Assembly (NCBI GenBank): GCA_026014805.1
Contig: JAOZHR010000031.1
Coordinates: forward strand, 112,351 to 176,350
Direction of reading: 5' to 3'
Length of the DNA: 64,000 bases
From: Candidatus Bathyarchaeota archaeon
Lineage (GTDB): Archaea; Thermoproteota; Bathyarchaeia; Bathyarchaeales; SOJC01
Shown: positions 51,444-59,745 of the stretch, in pieces
How positions within the stretch are numbered: the first letter of the stretch is position 1
Layout: each line of letters opens with the position of its first letter
Program-made: the position numbers and the translations under genes
The notes under the pieces: generated by a model
Told to the model about the DNA's origin: nothing
Database searches by the model: none
Seen by the model: only the letters and a program-made list of their open reading frames with translations

Positions 51444-52826
51444 TTAGCTTTTCCCTTTTTGTCTTTTCACTATTTGTCTGGCTGCAACTACGCCTGAAAC
51501 CGATGCTTGAACTAGTCCTCGCGTCAATCCCGCCCCATCTCCAATAGTAAATAAGTTATGAATCGGCGTCTCCAAACATTCATTTAACTCTAGTCTTGAC
51601 GAATAAAACTTCACCTCAACTCCATATAGCAATGTATCCCTCGAAGCCAAGCCGGGCGCAATTCTATCTAAAGCCTCCAACATTTCCCGGATATCCACCA
51701 AGTACCGGTATGGCAAGACAAAACTCAAATCTCCAGGTGTTGCACTCTTCAATGTAGGCGCTACTGTACTGCGACTAATCCTCTCCTCGGTTGACCGTCG
51801 CCCCGCCTCCAAATCCCCTAACCGTTGAATAATAACTCCTCCACTCAACAAGTTGGTCAACCGCGCAATATACTTACCATACGCAATAGGCTCCTTGAAC
51901 GGCTCAGTAAAACTCGTGCTCACCAGAATAGCAAAATTGGTATTCGCGCTCCTCCTCTCCGAATAGCTCTGCCCATTCACCGTTAAAATACCATCATAGG
52001 ACTCCGTGATAACTTCTCCATATGGAGCAACACAAAAAGTCCTGATAACATCATCAAAAAATTTTGAATAGTAAAAAAGTTTCGGCTCATACAAAACCTC
52101 CGTCAACTCCTCCAGAACCGGAGCTTGAACCTCCACCCGAACCCCCACATCAACTGGATTGTTCAACGTTTTCAAACCCAAAGCCTGAGCCTCACACTTC
52201 AACCACTCAGCTCCACTTCGTCCGGGCGCAACAACCACATACTTCGCAAAAAACCTCTCACCATTAACTGTTTCAACGCCTTCAACACGCTCATCCCTAA
52301 CGATAAGCCCCTTCACCTCACTCCTTGTTCTCACCTCCACATTAGCATCCAAGAAACTCCGCATTTTCCGAAGCGTCTCAGCACATTTCTCAGTTCCCAT
52401 GTGACGAACCTTTTGTCGAACCAGTTTCAAACCTGCAAGAGACGCCTTCCGCTCAATTTCCTCAATCCGATTCACGTCAACCCCATAAACGTTGTTCGGA
52501 GCACCAAATTTAGTGTAAATTCCATCAACATACTCAATCAGCCCTTGAAGCTCCTCCTCAGTAATGAATTTACCGAGCCAACCACCCACCTCCGTAGAAA
52601 GCGTCAACTTCCCATCACTGAACGCGCCCGCACCACCCCAACCATGAAGAACATGACATGGATCACAGTTAAGACATCCAAGCCCTCTACTAGCAGGACA
52701 CTTACGCTTTTCAAGATCTACGCCTTTGTCGAGAATCAGAATATTCAGCGACGTATTTTCCATAAGCTCTAAAGCCGAGAAGATGCCAGCTGGCCCAGCA
52801 CCCACAATTACGACGTCATATTTCAA
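51444..52826 (-). CDS. FAD-dependent dehydrogenase (COG2509 type)
   Basis: TTG 52826 with GGTGGATG upstream gives 460 residues starting MKYDVVIVGAGPAG, the dinucleotide-binding fold for FAD. The segment GCLNCDPCHVLHGWGGAGAFSDGKL is typical of COG2509 and contains several Cys. VVVAPGRSG and FTIGDGAGLTRG are further FAD contacts near the middle and end. The reaction of this widespread family is unknown. The coding strand is strikingly G/T-rich compared with its neighbours. Confidence 0.85.
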   Translation of the reverse strand: MKYDVVIVGAGPAGIFSALELMENTSLNILILDKGVDLEKRKCPASRGLGCLNCDPCHVLHGWGGAGAFSDGKLTLSTEVGGWLGKFITEEELQGLIEYVDGIYTKFGAPNNVYGVDVNRIEEIERKASLAGLKLVRQKVRHMGTEKCAETLRKMRSFLDANVEVRTRSEVKGLIVRDERVEGVETVNGERFFAKYVVVAPGRSGAEWLKCEAQALGLKTLNNPVDVGVRVEVQAPVLEELTEVLYEPKLFYYSKFFDDVIRTFCVAPYGEVITESYDGILTVNGQSYSERRSANTNFAILVSTSFTEPFKEPIAYGKYIARLTNLLSGGVIIQRLGDLEAGRRSTEERISRSTVAPTLKSATPGDLSFVLPYRYLVDIREMLEALDRIAPGLASRDTLLYGVEVKFYSSRLELNECLETPIHNLFTIGDGAGLTRGLVQASVSGVVAARQIVKRQKGKS

Positions 52827-52978
52827 GAGGCATCCACCAAAGACCTTACACAAAATAGCTTAACTACAATATATCTTTAGTGTCTTTCAAATTCGGGAAT
52901 AAAATTTAGTTTGCCCACTAACAAAACCAGCAGGCATAGGGTTTCTCAAGCATCTGGCTCCATGAATTCCGCATTCCA

Positions 52979-53257
52979 CTAGTCTTTGATGGCCTCTAAA
53001 AGGCTCATCACGTTCCAAAGCTTAACCCGAGTATAAGGCGGCATGTTTGGGTCTTGAAGAATCTCGTCAAGAATAGAAATCGCGTTTGAAGCCTTCACAG
53101 CAGGAGTCAACTCTCCACTCTGAAGCGTCGCCATCGACTCTTTGGCAGCCCGCCTTATGTTCCGTGGAGTTGTTCTGTCTTCAGAAATCTGACCTAACAC
53201 TACCATAGCCTGTCCCGTTCTCTCTTCATATTCCTTTAATTTCTTCTTACTCACCAT
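52979..53257 (-). CDS. UPF0147 family protein
   Basis: ATG 53257 with GGAGG eight bases upstream gives 92 residues. The protein is a small helical bundle with RTTPRNIRRAAKESMATLQ and PYTRVKLWNVMSLLEAIKD, matching archaeal UPF0147. It is nearly restricted to archaea and of unknown function. It is divergent from the autoantigen-p27-like gene across an 80-base promoter. Confidence 0.88.
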   Translation of the reverse strand: MVSKKKLKEYEERTGQAMVVLGQISEDRTTPRNIRRAAKESMATLQSGELTPAVKASNAISILDEILQDPNMPPYTRVKLWNVMSLLEAIKD

Positions 53258-53336
53258 AAGCTGTGCCTCCACTCGACAAAATTGAGAGCAAGCCTCAAAT
53301 TAACCAGCAGTAATATTACTGTTTGAGGTTTTAAAC

Positions 53337-53693
53337 TTGTCTAAGAAGTCCAGTGATATCCAACACATGGTTGACATGTTAAAGCAAGGTGCCACGCTTA
53401 CGGAGCTTGCTTGTCCAGCGTGTGCGTCCCCCTTGTTTAGGTTTAAAGGCGGGGAGCTGTGGTGCGCCAAATGTGAAAAACGTGTCATTGTCGTGAAAGA
53501 AGGTGAAAATGTGGAAAAGGTGACGAGTCAGGTGCGGTTAAGCGCTCTTGAGAGTACGATACTAGCGAAGATACAGACAGTTGAAAAGAGGATCAAGGAA
53601 GAGGAGAATTTGGAGGAGCTGCATAAACTTAATGCGGCTTTGGCTTCGCTTTTGGAGAATCTCGAAAGGTTAAAGAAAATGAAAGAAACCTAA
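53337..53693 (+). CDS. Autoantigen p27 (Sjogren/scleroderma autoantigen 1) family zinc protein
   Basis: The 118-residue protein has MVDMLKQGATLTELACPACASPLFRFKGGELWCAKCEK, the zinc-ribbon core of the SSSCA1/p27 family, followed by a long coiled-coil helix from about residue 60 to 118. TTG 53337 follows GAGGT by eight bases. The function in archaea is unknown. The next gene starts directly after its stop, so the pair is co-transcribed. Confidence 0.85.
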   Translation: MSKKSSDIQHMVDMLKQGATLTELACPACASPLFRFKGGELWCAKCEKRVIVVKEGENVEKVTSQVRLSALESTILAKIQTVEKRIKEEENLEELHKLNAALASLLENLERLKKMKET

Positions 53694-54230
53694 GTGTCAA
53701 GCATGTTAGGGCGTTACGAGAACTTTCCAAAGATTATTCACGGTGTCGCTCGTTTTTCTTACAGAGCTTCATCGAAGAAGGTTCAGCAGGTTATAGTGTC
53801 GGTTTTTCATCGGCTAAACCAAAAAAGGTGTAGGCTTGAGGAAATAGCTTATTCTTCTCCAGCAGAATGCGAGGTGAATTTTGAGTTTGGGGTTGGAGAA
53901 GGTAATGTGTTCACTTTTCTGGATAAAAGCGAGTTAGCTGTGGTGGAAGCCGAAATCGCAGGGAAAACGTTGATTTTTCTGGATTTTTTATGCGTTATTC
54001 AGTATCACATTGTTGATAAGTTAGGGAAACGTACCCCATTGAAGTTTGATTATTATCTAATGCGGTTTGCGTTTGGAAGGAATTATGTGGAGTTCTTGAT
54101 TTCTCATGAGCGTGGACCACAACGGGTTCATGTTGAAGACTTGATAGGCTTTTTAACGGGGCATATCAGGAGTAAACTGGCTGACCGGTATTCTGTTGCT
54201 CTACGACTTGAAGAAACGCGGACAATCTAA
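53694..54230 (+). CDS. Unknown archaeal protein following the p27-like gene
   Basis: The 178-residue protein starts at GTG 53694, immediately after the preceding stop, or at ATG 53703. It has alternating beta strands (VVEAEIAGKTLIFLDFLCVIQYHIV, FDYYLMRFAFGRNYVEFLISHE) and ends with a helix GFLTGHIRSKLADRY. No family is recognised. Zero spacing to the p27-like gene suggests a shared function. It is convergent with tmk, overlapping it by four bases. Confidence 0.6.
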   Translation: MSSMLGRYENFPKIIHGVARFSYRASSKKVQQVIVSVFHRLNQKRCRLEEIAYSSPAECEVNFEFGVGEGNVFTFLDKSELAVVEAEIAGKTLIFLDFLCVIQYHIVDKLGKRTPLKFDYYLMRFAFGRNYVEFLISHERGPQRVHVEDLIGFLTGHIRSKLADRYSVALRLEETRTI

Positions 54231-54835
54231 CGTTTCTCTAGAAACCTCAAAACAATGTTTTCGATTACTTGTGCCACTTCTCTTATTGAAGCATTTCCAT
54301 AGACCTTGAAAAGCTGCTTATCCTCCACCAGCTTTAGGTAGAGCTCTCTAACATCCCTCTGTGTCTGCAGTGTCTCCATAACCGTTTTTCTTCGTTTGAT
54401 GCGGTCTATTACGATTTCTGGTGGTACGTCGATGTAGATTGCGAGGTCTGGTTTGATGGCATGCTTGTTGATTTCTTTTATCCATTCTATGTTGACATCT
54501 GCTGCTCCTTGGTATGCGATGGAAGAGTAAACATAGCGGTCGCAGACTATTATTTTTCCTGCTTTTAGAAGTGGTTTTATTTCGTTTTCGATGTGATAAT
54601 TACGGTCTGCTGCGAAGAGCACAGCTTCTACTACTGTTGGAACACGGGTGTTTCCTTGAAGTATGTTTTTTCTTATTATATTGCCATAAATGCCTTTGCT
54701 TGGCTCGGTGGTATAGACGGCGTCGTATCCTTTCTTTGTCAGAGCTTTTACAAGGCGGCGTGCTTGGGTGGTCTTTCCACTGCCATCGATGCCCTCAACG
54801 CATATGAACATGCCATTACGCTCAGCTGCCGCCAC
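54227..54835 (-). CDS. tmk: Thymidylate kinase
   Basis: The enzyme phosphorylates dTMP to dTDP. The 202-residue protein has the P-loop EGIDGSGKTT (residues 14-23), the DRY motif in CDRYVYSSIAYQG, which binds dTMP, and a lid segment IDRIKRRK. It starts at GTG 54835; ATG 54811 would still keep the P-loop. With thyA at 28 kb it covers the end of dTTP synthesis. Confidence 0.93.
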   Translation of the reverse strand: MAAAERNGMFICVEGIDGSGKTTQARRLVKALTKKGYDAVYTTEPSKGIYGNIIRKNILQGNTRVPTVVEAVLFAADRNYHIENEIKPLLKAGKIIVCDRYVYSSIAYQGAADVNIEWIKEINKHAIKPDLAIYIDVPPEIVIDRIKRRKTVMETLQTQRDVRELYLKLVEDKQLFKVYGNASIREVAQVIENIVLRFLEKR

Positions 54836-54924
54836 TTACATCAATCCTCTGCTGCCTAGCATTGTTGATTCAAGCTGACTGTTTAAATAGTAATAACCAA
54901 GATAAAAATTGGAGCGTTACAGTC

Positions 54925-56202
54925 ATGGGTCAACGCTGGGGCGAAATAAAAGACCCGGTTCACGGATACGTCTACATAAACGAGACAGAGAAAGACATCG
55001 TAGATTCCTTCCCAATGCAACGTCTCCACAGGCTTCGCCAACTGGCAGGCGCGGAATATGTCTACCCGGGCGCCAACCACACCCGCTTTGAGCATTCAAT
55101 CGGTACCATGTACTTGGCCCAACGATTAACAGAAAACTCCAACCTCTCCCAATACCTATCGAAAGAAGAAGCTCAAACGATTCACTTTGCAGCTCTACTT
55201 CACGACGTAGGACATGGGCCATTCTCACATGTCTTTGAGCATTTACTTGAGAAATTTCTCGATAAAACTCACGAAGAAATGACCGTTTGGATAGTTGAGA
55301 AATCTGAACTAAGCGACATCTTAGAGAAAGCAGGATACGATGCAGATGCAGTAGCAAAACTCGCCACAGGCTCGCTGCACCTAAAAGGAAAAATGTTCAT
55401 GGACCAAATAATTCAAAGCGCCGTTGACGTCGACAAGCTTGACTTCATCGTCAGAGACTCCTACCACACCGGCGCAGAATATGGCAACGTAGACGTTTTC
55501 CGCATAATCAACATGCTAGACGTCCTCAACGACAACATAGCGGTCGACTCTGGTGCTCTCTCCGCCCTCGAATCTTTCATATTAGCCCGTATAGAATCCT
55601 TCAAAAGCATCTACTTCCACCGCGTAAGCAGAGCCGCCCAAATAATGCTCGCAACAGCCATGGAAAAAGCAAAAGACGAACTAGACCTAATCAATTTCAA
55701 AACACCCGAAGAATACCTAGCCCTAGACGATTACACCGTCTGGACAATGCTGAAACTGTGCAAAAAATCCAGCAAAATCATGAAAAACTTGGAAAGGCGG
55801 CGGTTGCTCAAATGCGCCTACGACCAGACCTTTCATGTCAAAGACAAGACAGTTTCAAATCTTTTCAGCGCTGAAGAAATCCGCAATGAGATGCGAGACA
55901 AAATCGCGGAAAAAGCACGTGTAAGCCCCCAATTCGTGGTCATAGATGTACCAACACTTCCCTCTGTGCCTTACCATCATTCTGCCCTCATAGAACCCAT
56001 GGAAATCCCCGTCTTCCACAAAACCAGAGACGGAAAAAAGATTCCTCAACGCCTCAGTGAAATCTCGAAAATCTTCGAAGCATTAAGAGGGTTCATAAAT
56101 GTTATTCGGGTGTACACTGAGGATAAATACCGCACAGAGGTCACCGAAGCCGCGACAAAAGTGTTAGGCGAACTACCGTACTCAGCAAGAATATCCTATT
56201 AG
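54925..56202 (+). CDS. HD-domain phosphohydrolase (COG1078, dNTPase-like)
   Basis: ATG 54925 after GGAG gives 425 residues starting MGQRWGEIKDPVHGYV, the usual N-terminus of this family. Metal ligands are visible: His in HTRFEHSIGT, the HD pair in ALLHDVGHGPFSH and a late Asp in DVDKLDFIVRDSY. The family includes SAMHD1-like dNTP triphosphohydrolases. A TATA-like TTTAAATA at 54882-54889 lies upstream. It is divergent from tmk, which suggests linked control of nucleotide pools. Confidence 0.88.
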   Translation: MGQRWGEIKDPVHGYVYINETEKDIVDSFPMQRLHRLRQLAGAEYVYPGANHTRFEHSIGTMYLAQRLTENSNLSQYLSKEEAQTIHFAALLHDVGHGPFSHVFEHLLEKFLDKTHEEMTVWIVEKSELSDILEKAGYDADAVAKLATGSLHLKGKMFMDQIIQSAVDVDKLDFIVRDSYHTGAEYGNVDVFRIINMLDVLNDNIAVDSGALSALESFILARIESFKSIYFHRVSRAAQIMLATAMEKAKDELDLINFKTPEEYLALDDYTVWTMLKLCKKSSKIMKNLERRRLLKCAYDQTFHVKDKTVSNLFSAEEIRNEMRDKIAEKARVSPQFVVIDVPTLPSVPYHHSALIEPMEIPVFHKTRDGKKIPQRLSEISKIFEALRGFINVIRVYTEDKYRTEVTEAATKVLGELPYSARISY

Positions 56203-56222
56203 CAAGAGGGCGTTGAACCAAA

Positions 56223-56312
56223 TTGAAGGCTCACACGTTAAAAGGAAAAACCATTGTCTCAGGGCCGCTGCAGAGGAAAGGCGAAGGCGGAATTCTTGTG
56301 TGCGGTGGCTAA
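56223..56312 (+). CDS. Possible 29-residue peptide or gene fragment
   Basis: After the HD-domain gene, TTG 56223 opens a frame reading KAHTLKGKTIVSGPLQRKGEGG and stopping at TAA 56310-56312. It faintly recalls the N-terminus of DUF126 swivel proteins, but is far too short and may be a fragment or chance. No ribosome-binding site is evident. Confidence 0.2.
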   Translation: MKAHTLKGKTIVSGPLQRKGEGGILVCGG

Positions 56313-56338
56313 CCTATTAAACTGACAAAATGGAGAGC

Positions 56339-56674
56339 CTATTTAAGCCTGCAAGCATCAGCCATAACTTTCTTCAGCTCTTTGAAGTTTGCAACCAGCG
56401 AAAGTCCTATCCTAGTTAGGTCGGTTTTGCCTCCATGTTTTCCACCTCTCCGAGTTCTAACCACTGGCATTCCAAGATGCTCTTCTGCGTCTTTAATGAG
56501 GCCCCAAGCATAACGGTAAGACATGCCTAATGTTTTTGCGGCAGCACTTAGTGAGCCTTCTTTGCTGATTTTTTCAAGAAGCTTGTAGGTTCCTTCTCCA
56601 AATATGTATTCTCCGTTGATTTCGAACCACAATTTAAAGGCGGGTTTGATTTCTGGTTTTTTCGTGGAAGGCAA
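56339..56674 (-). CDS. ModE-like winged-helix regulator
   Basis: The 111-residue protein is the DNA-binding domain of ModE/LysR type: FGEGTYKLLEKISKEGSLSAAAKTLGMSYRYAWGLIK, then GGKHGGKTDLT as the wing. No molybdate-binding (TOBE) domain is attached. Such short proteins in archaea often regulate molybdate or tungstate uptake. No transporter is adjacent. The start is TTG 56674. Confidence 0.85.
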   Translation of the reverse strand: MPSTKKPEIKPAFKLWFEINGEYIFGEGTYKLLEKISKEGSLSAAAKTLGMSYRYAWGLIKDAEEHLGMPVVRTRRGGKHGGKTDLTRIGLSLVANFKELKKVMADACRLK

Positions 56675-56861
56675 CTAATTCATCTTCTCAAAGTTGTCTA
56701 AGTTAGGCTATTGTGTTCTTGGCTAATAAAAAAGCATGTTCCCCCCCGTTTATGGTTCTTTGGTGAAGCGGGTTTCGCGACAGATCGAAATGTGGCCGCA
56801 ACAACCTTCGACATAGGTTTCTATGCTAGTTTGGTTATCTTAGCTGCTTATTCCTATATTC

Positions 56862-57827
56862 TCATGCTCGCTGGTACATAGGGAAGTCTGTGATTTTTTT
56901 CTGTATGCTTCCTTCTCTGAGTGCCAATACATATTCAACCACATCTGAGGGTTTTTGAAAAATCAGCTTTTTTGTGGCTTCAAATCCCCATCGTGAGCAT
57001 TTTATGCTTGAGATTATTGAAGCAACGGTCACTGACTTCATTAGATCGTTGGTTGTCTTGTACGTCGCAAGGAAGGCACCATTCCACGTGTCTCCTGCTC
57101 CTGTTGTATCTATCACTTTACCTGTTGGAATGGTTAAGGCTGGAATCATTTGCGGTTCAATTTCGGATCCGCTCACTATTGCACCTAGTTTTCCCATAGT
57201 TACTATCAGTCTTTGAGCTTTCATTCGTTCCAGGGCAAGGGAGAGGGAACTGGATTGGGTGAGTGCTTTTGCCTCGAACTCGTTGAGCATAAAAAAGTCG
57301 GCTTGTGAGGCAAGTTTCTTGAGTAATCTTCTGTTTCTCGGTTCTTTTGTGTATCCTATCCAGGTGCTGATTGATACTTTTACGTCAGATGAACGCTGCT
57401 TTATGTCATTTATTATCCTAGTGACTTTTGCGGGTTTCATTGGGGATAAATGTATCATGCTTTGCGGTTTGAGAAGTCTTGAGGGAATCTGTGAGGAGGT
57501 TATTCTGGCTCCAGCGCCAGCGTGTGCTTCGATGTATTTTGCTTCCCAGTTCCTATTGTAGCGAATGTAGAATCTGGTTGAGGGCATGTTAAATGTTTTT
57601 ACGCCAGTGGAATCTAAGCCGTCAAAGCAGTTTGTGAAGGAGAAATCTTTTCCAACCGTGGTTATTATGGCTGTTTTTACGTTCAGAGATTTTGCAGCGA
57701 TTGCGGCGTATAATGCGCCTCCACCTGGCTGAGTTCTGGTTCCATTCATGTTCTCTACTTTGTCGATTGATACGTGGCCTACGAACGTGAGGTTTGCGGT
57801 AGACGGGTTTGAATTTGGTTGGGCCAT
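56862..57827 (-). CDS. PfkB-family carbohydrate/nucleoside kinase
   Basis: The 321-residue protein has the PfkB signatures: GGGALYAAIAAKSLN near the N-terminus (substrate side), NEFEAKALT at about residue 185, and DTTGAGDTWNGAFLA with the catalytic Asp of the anion hole GAGD. The substrate, a sugar or nucleoside, cannot be told. It lies 31 bases beyond the HerA-like gene in the same direction and may be co-transcribed by chance of position. Confidence 0.88.
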   Translation of the reverse strand: MAQPNSNPSTANLTFVGHVSIDKVENMNGTRTQPGGGALYAAIAAKSLNVKTAIITTVGKDFSFTNCFDGLDSTGVKTFNMPSTRFYIRYNRNWEAKYIEAHAGAGARITSSQIPSRLLKPQSMIHLSPMKPAKVTRIINDIKQRSSDVKVSISTWIGYTKEPRNRRLLKKLASQADFFMLNEFEAKALTQSSSLSLALERMKAQRLIVTMGKLGAIVSGSEIEPQMIPALTIPTGKVIDTTGAGDTWNGAFLATYKTTNDLMKSVTVASIISSIKCSRWGFEATKKLIFQKPSDVVEYVLALREGSIQKKITDFPMYQRA

Positions 57828-57858
57828 TTTGAGTTACCGTTTTGCCTGCTGTGTTGGC

Positions 57859-59745
57859 TTAGGTTTGAGGAGTGGAGGCTGAGAGGAATTTTTCGAGTTC
57901 GTTTTCAGCGTTATCTGCTTGGATGAATATGGGGACATTTTCTATGCCTGTAGCTATGTAACTTGATAGTAGCCATTCACCTGGTGCGAATTCGAGTGTT
58001 TTTTCGAGGATACCTTGGTCTATCATGAAGGTGTTGCTAATGAGGGTGCGGTCGTAGGGGCGAGGTAGGGTGCCAACGAAGTAGGTGTGGAGCTGTTGCA
58101 GGGCGTTGGTGTTTAGGTAGGCCAGTCTTTGGGTGGCGATGCATACGCCTAAGCCGTATTTTCTTCCCTGTCTTAGCAGGGTTTCAACTTGTTTGCTGCA
58201 TTTTTTGTCTATGCCTACGGAGCCGCCTAAGTCGGGGATGAATTCTTGGGCTTCATCGAAGACAAGCAGGATATAGGGTTTAACTTGGAATCTGCGTTTT
58301 CTGCGGGCGAGGAGATTGCGTGTGAGGGATATGACAAGTTCTTTTATCGTGTAGGGGTCTGAGATGGAGATACATACGATTCTTCCTTCGCCTTCTAGTA
58401 GGTTGCGGATTTTTTCGGCTGTGAGTCCGCCTTCTTTCTGTTCCTCTTCTTGTCTTTTCTTTATGACTTCTTTGAGGGCGTTGCGGGTGGTTGCCCATGC
58501 ATAAAGTCCGCTTTTCTCGTGGACCTTGAACGTTTGGACTACTTCAAGGGCTATTGGATCTATATATTCTATGAATTGTTCGTCGACTTCCTGGTTTTCG
58601 CTGAGGGCATGTTGTTCGACGTATTCTAGGATGGTGTCGCTGATTCTGTCTATGGCGTTTATGTAGTGAGGCTTATCTGCGCTGTTTTTTCTTTGGTTTT
58701 CGAGTTCTTCAAGGAATTGGCTGTACGTTGGAACTTTCTGTTTGGGTTTAGTGTAGTAAGATAGCTTGGCTTGGTCCATAATTTTCTTGAGTCCTGTTTT
58801 GATTCTTTGGTCGGTTTCATATTCTCTGGGTTTGACGACTGAGTTGAAGAATTGTTCTAGGGATTCTATTTTGTGTTCAAGGATGACTTTTGAGGGGATT
58901 GTGGGGTCTGAGAGGATGTCGAGGAGGAGGAAGATGTATTCGCAGCTTATGTCGAAGATGACGATTTTTGTGTCTTGTGTGTGGAGGAGGATGCGTCTTA
59001 GGATGTTTGACATAAGGTTGCTTTTGCCGCCGCCGGTGAATGCGAAGACGCCGAAGTGGTATCGGACAAGGTTTTCGAAGTCTATGTATATTGGGATTGT
59101 TGCTTTGCTGGCTTGGAACATTTTGATTATGCCTAGTCGGGGGTCTCGGTGAGCGTCGGGTGTGGTTTTGGTTGGGTCTACGCCTAGTTTTTGGGTGATT
59201 TTTTGGTTGTACATGCGGTTTATCATGATGCTGTTGAGGATGTTGGCAGGGCTGGCTACGATGGGGTAGCTGAAGCCTTTTGTGAATTTGCATTCGCCAC
59301 TGGAGCAGAGGGTGAGGTCGTAGTTGACGGGGATGGCGCTGATTTGGATGATCATGGTGGCTTTGTCGTTGGTTTGCCAGTCGGCTTCTGACTGTTCTAT
59401 GATTTCAAATTGCATGGGGTAGTATCCATGATCTGAAAGGCCTCGTAGGCCGAAGTGTTCTGGCCAGACTCTGCTGATTTCCATGAGTGTGTATCTTTGG
59501 GTGTTGGGTTCGGTTTGTTTGAAGTTGGGGATTGCTAAGAGCATGCCTTCTTCGAGGAGGCCCATGAGGTCTTTCTGGTATTCTACTTTGATTCGGGCTT
59601 GGTAGCGGGCGCTTATGCCTGTGAATTTGGATTCACTTACGATGCCGAATTGGCGGGGGACGACGTGGCTTAGGCGGGCGTGGAATCTGCCGTTGAAGTT
59701 GGTGAAGTATGTTTGGTTATGGGTTTTCTCTTCTTGTGGCTTCAA
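57859..59745 (-). CDS. herA: HerA-type hexameric DNA translocase, long form
   Basis: HerA is a FtsK-like ATPase that drives NurA on DNA ends. The 628-residue protein has an N-terminal HAS-barrel-like domain, Walker A FAFTGGGKSN (residues 234-243, Lys241), Walker B ILLVFDEAQEF (Asp497, Glu498) and a late ATQRLAY sensor segment. A long charged insertion (about 300-440) separates the two Walker motifs. TTG 59745 follows AAAGGAG by seven bases and overlaps the upstream NurA-like gene by 29 bases. No mre11 or rad50 is adjacent. Confidence 0.87.
   Translation of the reverse strand: MKPQEEKTHNQTYFTNFNGRFHARLSHVVPRQFGIVSESKFTGISARYQARIKVEYQKDLMGLLEEGMLLAIPNFKQTEPNTQRYTLMEISRVWPEHFGLRGLSDHGYYPMQFEIIEQSEADWQTNDKATMIIQISAIPVNYDLTLCSSGECKFTKGFSYPIVASPANILNSIMINRMYNQKITQKLGVDPTKTTPDAHRDPRLGIIKMFQASKATIPIYIDFENLVRYHFGVFAFTGGGKSNLMSNILRRILLHTQDTKIVIFDISCEYIFLLLDILSDPTIPSKVILEHKIESLEQFFNSVVKPREYETDQRIKTGLKKIMDQAKLSYYTKPKQKVPTYSQFLEELENQRKNSADKPHYINAIDRISDTILEYVEQHALSENQEVDEQFIEYIDPIALEVVQTFKVHEKSGLYAWATTRNALKEVIKKRQEEEQKEGGLTAEKIRNLLEGEGRIVCISISDPYTIKELVISLTRNLLARRKRRFQVKPYILLVFDEAQEFIPDLGGSVGIDKKCSKQVETLLRQGRKYGLGVCIATQRLAYLNTNALQQLHTYFVGTLPRPYDRTLISNTFMIDQGILEKTLEFAPGEWLLSSYIATGIENVPIFIQADNAENELEKFLSASTPQT

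Noticed and set aside
52064..52772. Long plus-strand frames inside the FAD dehydrogenase gene
   Set aside because: Thr/Pro/Asn-rich shadow frames caused by third-position bias of the minus-strand gene, which has clear FAD motifs.
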